NCBI GenBank assembly: GCA_003559585.1
Contig: PWKX01000091.1
Location: 1-5,447 of the forward strand
DNA: 5,447 bases
Origin: Mollicutes bacterium
GTDB lineage: Bacteria; Bacillota_I; Bacilli_A; Izemoplasmatales; Izemoplasmataceae
Direction: 5' to 3'
Shown here: positions 1 through 5,333 of the stretch, piece after piece
Numbering within the stretch: the first letter of the stretch is position 1
How the letters are laid out: every line of letters begins with the position of its first letter
The notes under the pieces: model-generated
Database searches by the model: none
The model's input: the letters and a program-made list of their open reading frames with translations, nothing else
What the model was told of the DNA's origin: nothing
Position numbers and translations under genes: made by a program

Positions 1-1125
1 ATCATTCAGTTTGGTGGGATTGGTTTAATCATGATGTTAGCGATCTTTTGGTTAGCTGTGAGAAAACGGATTGGCTTTAAAGAAAGAAATATGATTATGA
101 CCGATCAAAATCAGTTAAGCCGTCAAGGGATTGTTCGTTTTATTAGAAATGTGATCATTGTCATATTTACGATTGAAGGGTTAGCCTTTTTATTCATCGG
201 AGTCTATTTATATTTTTCTGGTCATTTCCCTGTGATTAATGAAGCGTTTTTCCAAAGTTTTTTCTTAACGATTTCCCTGTTTACCAACGCTGGGTTTGAT
301 ATTGCACCGAATAATGATAGTTATCAAATGTTTCATCAAGATTATGTGATGCAAAGCATCGGAATGTTCTTGATTTTTATGGGTGCGGTTGGTTTTTGGG
401 CATTAGCGGAGTTTAAAGAGAAGATTATTGGTAAAATTAAAAGACAACCGATGAGTTTTTCGCCGTTTGTGAAAATCTTATTGATGATGTATATCGCACT
501 ATGGGTTTTAGGCGCTTTAGTGATTTTTATCTTAGAACAACAACATTTTTTAGCCGATAAAGGCTTTATTGAATCTGTTTATTATGCATTCTTTATGAGT
601 ATCACCACCAGAAACGCTGGGTTTTCTACGATGGATGTCAATGACTTTACCTCATCTACTCAAACCTTCTTAATGGTTTTAATGTTTATTGGGGCTAGCC
701 CTAATAGTGTTGGTGGTGGGATTAGAACCACAACTTTCTTAGTCATCATCTTAGCGGTTAGAAGCTTTGCCACAGGCCGTGAGGAAGTGATCTTTCTTAA
801 TCGTCGCATTAAACAAGAAACCATCATTAAATCGTTTGTGGCTTTAACGGTTGCGCTGAGCTTAGTGGTTGGGTATATCTTTGTTTTATCCATTATTGAG
901 CCGTTTCCCACCTCTCACATAGCGTTCGAGGTAACCAGTGCCTTTGGGACAACCGGCTTATCTTTAGGCATTACCTCAGAACTGCATCCTATTAGTAAAA
1001 TATTGTTATCTGTGTTGATGTTTATTGGCCGGATGGGTGTGATTGCGTTACTGTTAATGTTTAAACCGAATCAAAAAGTTAAAGGTCGAGTTCAGTACCC
1101 TGATATGAACTTAATTGTCGGATAG
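1..1125 (+). CDS. ktrB: KtrB/TrkH-type K+ transporter membrane subunit, copy 1 (5' partial)
   Basis: This is the membrane pore subunit of a Ktr/Trk potassium uptake system, which normally works with a cytoplasmic RCK protein (KtrA/TrkA). The frame is open from base 1; by alignment with the downstream paralog about 80 N-terminal residues lie before the window, including the first pore loop. The internal ATG at 31 is not the start. Three of the family's four membrane-pore-membrane repeats remain. Their filter glycines are in FTNAGFD (visible residue 98), RNAGFST (207) and FGTTGLS (318). The loop GASPNSVGGGIRTTTF (about 231-246) matches the gating loop in the third repeat, and the protein ends in the typical YP...IVG tail. 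It is about 53% identical to copy 2 by hand alignment, with one single-residue indel near the second pore loop. No frameshift or lost filter residue is seen. It stops at TAG and is co-transcribed with copy 2. KtrB is preferred over TrkH on the basis of the complete neighbour's length and short N-terminus. Confidence 0.93.
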   Translation: MIQFGGIGLIMMLAIFWLAVRKRIGFKERNMIMTDQNQLSRQGIVRFIRNVIIVIFTIEGLAFLFIGVYLYFSGHFPVINEAFFQSFFLTISLFTNAGFDIAPNNDSYQMFHQDYVMQSIGMFLIFMGAVGFWALAEFKEKIIGKIKRQPMSFSPFVKILLMMYIALWVLGALVIFILEQQHFLADKGFIESVYYAFFMSITTRNAGFSTMDVNDFTSSTQTFLMVLMFIGASPNSVGGGIRTTTFLVIILAVRSFATGREEVIFLNRRIKQETIIKSFVALTVALSLVVGYIFVLSIIEPFPTSHIAFEVTSAFGTTGLSLGITSELHPISKILLSVLMFIGRMGVIALLLMFKPNQKVKGRVQYPDMNLIVG

Positions 1126-1132
1126 AAGGTGG
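1126..1132 (+). promoter_or_regulatory. ribosome binding site of ktrB copy 2
   Basis: AAGGTGG directly follows the TAG stop of copy 1 and lies 7 nt before the ATG at 1140. The 14-bp gap has no room for a promoter, so copy 2 must be translated from the same mRNA as copy 1. Confidence 0.8.
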
Positions 1133-1139
1133 TCTCATC

Positions 1140-2501
1140 ATGAACGTACTTAAAACGATATTTTTTGGCACTTATGCAAGAGGCTTTGTCTCTAGTTACT
1201 TAATCTTTTTAATGATTGGCGCAGCGTTTTTATCATTACCAATCAGTCTAAAACCGGATGTTTCTTTTAGCACGCTTGATGCACTTTTTACCTCTGCAAG
1301 CGCCTTATCAACCACAGGGTTATCGACGATTGTGGTTAGAGATACGTTTAGTATCTTTGGACAAGTCATTTTACTGATGATTATTCAAATTGGTGGTATT
1401 GGTCTGATTATGATGGTGGCGCTATTTTGGTTGATTGTAGGTAAGAAGATAGGGTTTAAACAACGTAATATGATGGTGACCGATCAAAATCAGTTATCAA
1501 GACAAGGGATCGTAAGATTTGTTAGAGATGTGCTTATGATGATTATCCTTATTGAAGCTGTGATGTTTCTATTCATGAGTGGTTATTTTTATTTTTCTGG
1601 TCTTTTTAGTTTTAGTGAATCGCTATTTCAAGCGTTATTTTTAACGATATCATTCTTTACAAATGCCGGGTTTGATATTAGTCCTGAGGGTTCATCATTA
1701 ACGATGTTTGCCAATCACTATCCATTATTAATCATGGGGATGACATTGATGTTTTTAGGCTCAGTTGGGTTTTGGGTTTTAGCTGAGTTTAAAGAATTTG
1801 TGATGGCAAAGTTGAAAAAAGAATCTTTTACGTTCTCACCGTTTGTTAAAACTTTGTTTTTCCTTCACCTTGGGATTTGGCTTATCTCAGCGATACTATT
1901 CTTCAGTATTGAATATAATGGTTTTTTATCGGATAAATCATTTGTTGAGAGTATACACTATACACTCTTTATGAGTTTAACACCAAGAAACGCTGGTTTT
2001 TCTACGATGAATGTCACAGAGTTTTCACAGCCCACCCAGCTAATCATCATTTTCTTAATGTTTATTGGGGCTTCGCCTAACTCAGCTGGTGGGGGTGTTA
2101 GAACAACGACGTTCTTACTCGTTATTTTATTAATGGTAGCTTATGCTAAAGGTAGAGAGCGAATCATTTATAAACAGCGTTTTGTGAAAGAAGAAACAGT
2201 GGTTAAAGCGGTTGTGGCGATTTTCTTTGCGATGATTATTTTAGCGTTCTTATTATTCATTCTTTCAGTGAGTGAACAGGCCACACTTTTTAGTTTAGGG
2301 TTTGAGCTGATTAGTGCCTTTGGGACCACAGGGTTATCGTTTGGGATTACTTCAACACTTAGTTCTGTTGGTAAGGTCGTGCTAATCATTACGATGTTTA
2401 TCGGCCGTGTTGGTGTGGTGGCCTTACTCTTAATGTTCAGAAGACCGACCAAACAAGTAAGCAGTTTATCATACCCAGAAACTGATATGATTGTTGGTTA
2501 A
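1140..2501 (+). CDS. ktrB: KtrB/TrkH-type K+ transporter membrane subunit, copy 2 (complete)
   Basis: This is a complete 453-residue pore subunit for potassium uptake in the cytoplasmic membrane. The four membrane-pore-membrane repeats can be followed: membrane spans near 15-37 and 72-98, 128-155 and 194-220, 236-257 and 298-335, and 354-378 and 409-435. The filter glycines sit in STTGLST (G60), FTNAGFD (G177), RNAGFST (G286) and FGTTGLS (G398). The gating loop GASPNSAGGGVRTTTF is at 310-325, and the C-terminus ends YPETDMIVG. Length and the short N-terminus, which enters the first pore repeat directly, fit KtrB (about 450 residues) better than TrkH, which has an extra N-terminal part. Pore residues match copy 1 wherever both are visible, so both should conduct K+; differences lie mainly in the outer helices and cytoplasmic linkers. 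KtrB is usually Na+-dependent and gated by KtrA, but no ktrA is in this window. The stop TAA runs into the terminator hairpin. Confidence 0.95.
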   Translation: MNVLKTIFFGTYARGFVSSYLIFLMIGAAFLSLPISLKPDVSFSTLDALFTSASALSTTGLSTIVVRDTFSIFGQVILLMIIQIGGIGLIMMVALFWLIVGKKIGFKQRNMMVTDQNQLSRQGIVRFVRDVLMMIILIEAVMFLFMSGYFYFSGLFSFSESLFQALFLTISFFTNAGFDISPEGSSLTMFANHYPLLIMGMTLMFLGSVGFWVLAEFKEFVMAKLKKESFTFSPFVKTLFFLHLGIWLISAILFFSIEYNGFLSDKSFVESIHYTLFMSLTPRNAGFSTMNVTEFSQPTQLIIIFLMFIGASPNSAGGGVRTTTFLLVILLMVAYAKGRERIIYKQRFVKEETVVKAVVAIFFAMIILAFLLFILSVSEQATLFSLGFELISAFGTTGLSFGITSTLSSVGKVVLIITMFIGRVGVVALLLMFRRPTKQVSSLSYPETDMIVG

Positions 2502-2529
2502 AGCGCTTGAATTTTAAGCGCTTTTTTTT
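2500..2529 (+). terminator. intrinsic terminator of the ktrB pair
   Basis: A perfect 9-bp stem is formed by AAAGCGCTT (2500-2508) and AAGCGCTTT (2516-2524) around the 7-nt loop GAATTTT. The T run at 2522-2529 follows the GC core. The left arm begins inside the TAA stop of ktrB copy 2. There is no A-rich run on the left, so it acts only in the + direction and isolates the ktrB unit from trmFO. Confidence 0.9.
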
Positions 2530-2535
2530 AAGCTA

Positions 2536-2544
2536 TGGTATAAT
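2536..2544 (+). promoter_or_regulatory. extended -10 promoter of the trmFO-xer-rlmH operon
   Basis: TATAAT at 2539-2544 is preceded by TGG at 2536-2538, a full extended -10 element. No good -35 hexamer lies 16-18 bp upstream, since that stretch is the terminator stem, which is consistent with an extended -10 promoter. Transcription would start near 2551, giving a leader of only about 13 nt before the trmFO ATG. Confidence 0.75.
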
Positions 2545-2551
2545 GATTCTC

Positions 2552-2557
2552 GAGGTG
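2552..2557 (+). promoter_or_regulatory. ribosome binding site deciding the trmFO start
   Basis: GAGGTG lies 3 nt before the ATG at 2561 and 6 nt before the ATG at 2564. The second spacing is the workable one, which favours 2564. The in-frame TTG at 2507 lies inside the terminator and the ATG at 2543 lies inside the -10 box, so neither is a credible start. Confidence 0.75.
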
Positions 2558-2563
2558 TTAATG

Positions 2564-3865
2564 ATGAAAAAAGTTACGATTGTTGGTGGTGGTTTAGCTG
2601 GTTCAGAAGCGGCTTACCAACTATTAAAAAGAGATATAGCGGTTGATTTAATTGAGATGCGTCCTAACAAGATGACCCCAGCGCATCAAACATCGCATTT
2701 AGCAGAGTTAGTTTGTTCTAACTCTTTTAGAAGTAAATTGCCCCACAATGCCCCAGGTCTTTTAAAAGAAGAGATGAAACGTTTAGACTCATTGATTGTT
2801 AAAGCGGCCTTACAAGCTGAAATTAAGGCTGGTGGTGCTTTGGCGGTAGACCGTGAGCTGTTTTCACGTGAAGTTGAGAAAATCTTAGGTGCTTTTAAAC
2901 ATTTTAATTTGATTCAAGAAGAAGTTTTAAAGATTCCTGAAGGCCCTGTGATCATTGCCACAGGACCACTAACATCTGATAAGTTATTTGATGATATTAA
3001 GAAACAACTCTCTGATGATGCCATGCATTTTTTTGATGCGGTGGCACCTATCATCACGAAAGATAGCATCGATATGAGCGTTTGTTATGTGAAAAACCGT
3101 TGGGATGATGATCACCCAGGCGATTATATTAACTGTCCGATGAATGAAGAAGAATATAAAGCCTTCTATAAAGCCTTAACAACCGCAGAGACTGCCCCAA
3201 TTAAGGACTTTGAAGATAACGTCTTTGAAGGCTGTATGCCGGTTGAAACAATGGCTAAAAGAGGGGTTGATACGTTAAGGTATGGGCCTTTAAAACCAGT
3301 CGGTTTAAGGAAAGATAAAGACCATAAACCCTACGCTGTCGTTCAGTTAAGAAAAGATGATGCTAGAGATAGTTTATATAACCTTGTAGGGTTTCAAACC
3401 CATTTAAAGTTTGGCGAACAAAAGGCTTTAATTAGAAGTATCCCAGGATTGCAGAATGCTGAGATTATGCGTTATGGTGTTATGCATAAAAACAGTTTTT
3501 TGAAGGCTCCAAACCACTTAAAAAGAACCTATCAATCTAAGTTAAGAGAAGACTTATTCTTTGCTGGTCAAATCACTGGGGTGGAAGGCTATATTGAAAG
3601 TGCCGCGAGTGGGTTACTTGCAGGTATTAATATGGCTAGGTTTATTAAAGGTCAATCGTTATTAAAACTACCAACAACTACCATGATCGGCGCTAGCGCT
3701 GATTACTTAGAAAACGCGAATGTTAAACAATTTCAGCCGATGAATGCAAATTATGGATTAGTTGACCCTATCACAGAAAAACATAAAAAGAAAGAACGAA
3801 AAGAACACTACATGCAACGAGCTTTAAAAGCTCTTAATGAGTATTTGGAGGCCCATGATGAATGA
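2564..3865 (+). CDS. trmFO: TrmFO, FAD/folate-dependent tRNA (uracil-54-C5)-methyltransferase
   Basis: TrmFO makes m5U54 in the T-loop of tRNA in the cytoplasm, taking the carbon from methylene-tetrahydrofolate and reducing power from NAD(P)H through FAD. From the ATG at 2564 the protein has 433 residues, the usual size. The N-terminal dinucleotide-binding motif VTIVGGGLAGSEAA is at 4-17. The segment HLAELVCSNSFRS (45-57) carries C51, and FEGCMPVE carries C224; these correspond to the two functional cysteines described for the family. A second flavin-contact region is LFFAGQITGVEGYIESAASG (331-350). The C-terminus is lysine-rich (about 404-414) and likely basic enough to help bind RNA. It is the first gene of a three-gene operon with its own promoter, and its last 8 bases overlap the xer start. 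The stop is TGA. In some Mollicutes a close homologue methylates 23S rRNA instead (RlmFO); the sequence alone does not exclude that here. Confidence 0.97.
   Translation: MKKVTIVGGGLAGSEAAYQLLKRDIAVDLIEMRPNKMTPAHQTSHLAELVCSNSFRSKLPHNAPGLLKEEMKRLDSLIVKAALQAEIKAGGALAVDRELFSREVEKILGAFKHFNLIQEEVLKIPEGPVIIATGPLTSDKLFDDIKKQLSDDAMHFFDAVAPIITKDSIDMSVCYVKNRWDDDHPGDYINCPMNEEEYKAFYKALTTAETAPIKDFEDNVFEGCMPVETMAKRGVDTLRYGPLKPVGLRKDKDHKPYAVVQLRKDDARDSLYNLVGFQTHLKFGEQKALIRSIPGLQNAEIMRYGVMHKNSFLKAPNHLKRTYQSKLREDLFFAGQITGVEGYIESAASGLLAGINMARFIKGQSLLKLPTTTMIGASADYLENANVKQFQPMNANYGLVDPITEKHKKKERKEHYMQRALKALNEYLEAHDE
3847..3851 (+). promoter_or_regulatory. ribosome binding site deciding the xer start
   Basis: GGAGG inside the end of trmFO lies 3 nt before the ATG at 3855 and 6 nt before the ATG at 3858. 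The 6-nt spacing favours 3858. An upstream in-frame ATG at 3837 would precede this site and is unlikely. Confidence 0.7.
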
Positions 3866-4766
3866 TCAACAATGGTTAACGTTGTTTAAAGATTATTTAA
3901 CGGGTATTAAACGCTATGCCAAACCAACCGCTGAGGCTTATTTGCAAGATTTGACTGATTTTCAGCGGTTTTTAAACCAGGAGGCATTTGGTGGTTTTCA
4001 AGATGTTTCTAGACGGGTCGCGAAATTTTATGTAGGGTATTTATCAGAACATTACGCCGGTTCATCAATCTCAAGAAAACTATCGGCTTTAAAAACATTT
4101 TATGGTTTTTTAAACGATGAAAATGCAATTGACCATCATCCTTTCTTAGAAGTGAAACCACCTAAAAAGAAACGGATTTTACCAGATTTTATCTATCCCG
4201 AAGAGATTGAGGTTCTCTTTAGAAGCATCGATCAATCTAAAGACAAAGGTTTAAGAGATTATGTGGTGCTTGAAATGCTTTATTCAACAGGGGTACGAGT
4301 TGGAGAACTCATCCAAATAAAATTACGAGATATTGACCTATCAAGTCGTACCATTAAAGTCCACGGGAAGGGTGGCAAAGATCGTTTAGTACCACTTAGT
4401 AAACAACTTGGTGCATTGATTGAAAACTATAACTTAATCGCTAGAAAAAACTTGGTTAAACACAAAGATCATGGGTTTTTAATCGTTAATCTAAGAGGTG
4501 AGCCTATCACCGTTAAAGGTGTGCGTCATATCTTAAAAAGCATCATCGAGAATGCAGGTAGTGCCACAAGAATGACACCACATACACTCAGACATACGTT
4601 TGCCTCGCATTTAATCTCTAATGGGGCTGATTTAAGAAGCGTACAAGAAATGCTTGGACACGCACATATTTCTAGTACTCAAATTTACACAGAAATATCA
4701 AAAGAAGATTTAAAGAAAAACTATTTAAAAGCCCATTCGAGAGCGAGGGATCATCATGAAGATTGA
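3858..4766 (+). CDS. xerC: XerC/XerD-type site-specific tyrosine recombinase
   Basis: This enzyme cuts and rejoins DNA at dif sites through a covalent 3'-phosphotyrosine and resolves chromosome dimers at division. From the ATG at 3858 it has 302 residues, the normal Xer size. The N-terminal SAM-like core-binding domain covers about 1-95, with the typical SSISRKLSALKTFYGFL near 69-85. The catalytic domain is about 110-290. The full catalytic set is visible: R147 in STGVRVGEL, K171 in the GKGGK hairpin, H242 and R245 in HTLRHTFASHL, H268 in LGHAHIS, and Y277 in QIYTEIS. The spacing is almost that of E. coli XerD (148, 172, 244, 247, 270, 279), so it should be active. It overlaps trmFO by 8 bp and rlmH by 11 bp and is probably translationally coupled. 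The trmFO neighbour matches the xerC (codV) locus of Firmicutes, so XerC is the preferred name; XerD or a lone Xer acting by itself is possible. It is not an element integrase by its context. Confidence 0.92.
   Translation: MNDQQWLTLFKDYLTGIKRYAKPTAEAYLQDLTDFQRFLNQEAFGGFQDVSRRVAKFYVGYLSEHYAGSSISRKLSALKTFYGFLNDENAIDHHPFLEVKPPKKKRILPDFIYPEEIEVLFRSIDQSKDKGLRDYVVLEMLYSTGVRVGELIQIKLRDIDLSSRTIKVHGKGGKDRLVPLSKQLGALIENYNLIARKNLVKHKDHGFLIVNLRGEPITVKGVRHILKSIIENAGSATRMTPHTLRHTFASHLISNGADLRSVQEMLGHAHISSTQIYTEISKEDLKKNYLKAHSRARDHHED
4745..4750 (+). promoter_or_regulatory. ribosome binding site of rlmH
   Basis: GAGGGA inside the end of xer lies 5 nt before the rlmH ATG at 4756. Because the site and start both lie within xer, rlmH translation should be coupled to it. 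Confidence 0.75.
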
Positions 4767-5232
4767 TATTATTAGCGTTGGCAAGCTTAAAGAAGACTTT
4801 GTCTTAAAAGGCATTAAGCACTACCAAAAGCCTTTATCAAAATTTGCCCAGTTAAACCTCTTATCAGTTAAAGCACACAACTTGCCAGATAATGCATCTG
4901 GAAAAGACCGGGAAACGGCCAAACAAAAAGAAGGTGACGCTTTAGAAGCTAAAGCAAAACCTTCTGTAAAAGTGGCTTTATCACCTGAGGGTAAGAAACT
5001 CTCAAGCGAAGCCTTTGCCCAGTTGATAGAACACACACAAACCTATGATGGTTCTAAACTTACGTTCTTTATAGGTGGTTCATACGGTTTATCTTCATCT
5101 CTAAAGACATCATGTGATCACATCATATCTTTATCACCTTTAACGTTTCCACATCAACTTACTGCGTTAATTCTTAGTGAACAATTGTTTAGAGCTTATA
5201 AAATTATTAATAATGAGACGTATCATAAATAG
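4756..5232 (+). CDS. rlmH: RlmH, 23S rRNA pseudouridine-1915 N3-methyltransferase
   Basis: RlmH is a small SPOUT-class enzyme that uses S-adenosylmethionine to methylate pseudouridine 1915 in helix 69 of 23S rRNA, on the assembled 70S ribosome. The 158-residue length is typical. The start MKIDIISVGKLKEDF and the segment ALSPEGKKLSSEAFAQLIE (74-92) are family hallmarks. The C-terminal trefoil-knot cofactor site is clear: FFIGGSYGLS (104-113), ISLSPLTFPHQLTALIL (124-140), then EQLFRAYKIIN and the invariant-looking tail YHK. RlmH works as a homodimer, with this tail near the active site. It is the last gene of the trmFO operon, starting 11 bp before the xer stop. No separate classical terminator follows, though the palindrome at 5291-5313 with its trailing T5 might serve. 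The stop is TAG. The 3' end is of interest because rlmH is the SCC insertion gene in staphylococci. Confidence 0.97.
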   Translation: MKIDIISVGKLKEDFVLKGIKHYQKPLSKFAQLNLLSVKAHNLPDNASGKDRETAKQKEGDALEAKAKPSVKVALSPEGKKLSSEAFAQLIEHTQTYDGSKLTFFIGGSYGLSSSLKTSCDHIISLSPLTFPHQLTALILSEQLFRAYKIINNETYHK

Positions 5233-5286
5233 GTGTAATAATAGTTATAAGATGCGATGAATAGTTAAAAGAAGAACAGTGACATC

Positions 5287-5315
5287 TTGATATACCACTC
5301 AATGAGTGGTATAGT
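5287..5315 (+). promoter_or_regulatory. promoter of the XRE regulator gene
   Basis: TTGATA (5287-5292) and TATAGT (5310-5315) are separated by exactly 17 bp, a near-consensus housekeeping sigma promoter. The predicted start is near 5322, about 12 nt before the ATG and right at the ribosome site. The spacer is occupied by a 23-bp palindrome, so the promoter is probably controlled by a protein binding there. Confidence 0.75.
5291..5313. repeat. 23-bp hyphenated palindrome, likely operator (possible hairpin)
   Basis: Arms TATACCACTCA (5291-5301) and TGAGTGGTATA (5303-5313) are perfect inverted repeats around one central A. The element covers the last two bases of the -35 box, the whole spacer and the first four bases of the -10 box, exactly where a dimeric repressor would block RNA polymerase. 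The next gene encodes an XRE-family regulator, so autoregulation is the natural inference. As RNA from rlmH it could fold into a tight hairpin followed by GTTTTTG, a weak terminator shape. Confidence 0.75.
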
Positions 5316-5322
5316 TTTTGTA

Positions 5323-5328
5323 GAGGTG
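5323..5328 (+). promoter_or_regulatory. ribosome binding site of the XRE regulator
   Basis: GAGGTG (within AGAGGTGAT) lies 5 nt before the ATG at 5334 and supports that start. Confidence 0.75.
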
Positions 5329-5333
5329 ATCCT

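Noticed and set aside
660..911. Minus-strand open frame inside ktrB copy 1
   Set aside because: It lies wholly within a clear conserved gene, has no recognisable domain and appears as a shadow of the coding bias; similar minus-strand frames at 2168-2452 and 4821-5036 were rejected for the same reason.
31..1125. The ATG at 31 as the start of the first ktrB
   Set aside because: Bases 1-30 are open in the same frame and encode residues matching positions 81-90 of the complete paralog, so the gene begins before the window.
1952..1965. Tandem TATACAC repeat inside ktrB copy 2
   Set aside because: It encodes the conserved SIHYTL segment in frame, aligning with SVYYAF of the paralog, so it is ordinary coding sequence.
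2507..2563. An N-terminal extension of TrmFO from TTG 2507 or ATG 2543
   Set aside because: The extension would be translated from the terminator hairpin and the -10 box, upstream of the likely transcription start, and TrmFO proteins begin directly with the flavin-binding strand.
3858..4766. The tyrosine recombinase as integrase of a mobile element
   Set aside because: Length, the full Xer-like residue spacing and tight overlap with trmFO and rlmH indicate the housekeeping Xer enzyme; no attachment repeats or element genes are seen beside it.
5249..5288. Inverted repeat AAGATG ... CATCTT after rlmH as a terminator
   Set aside because: Only 6 bp per arm with a loop of 28 nt and no T run; too weak to support.
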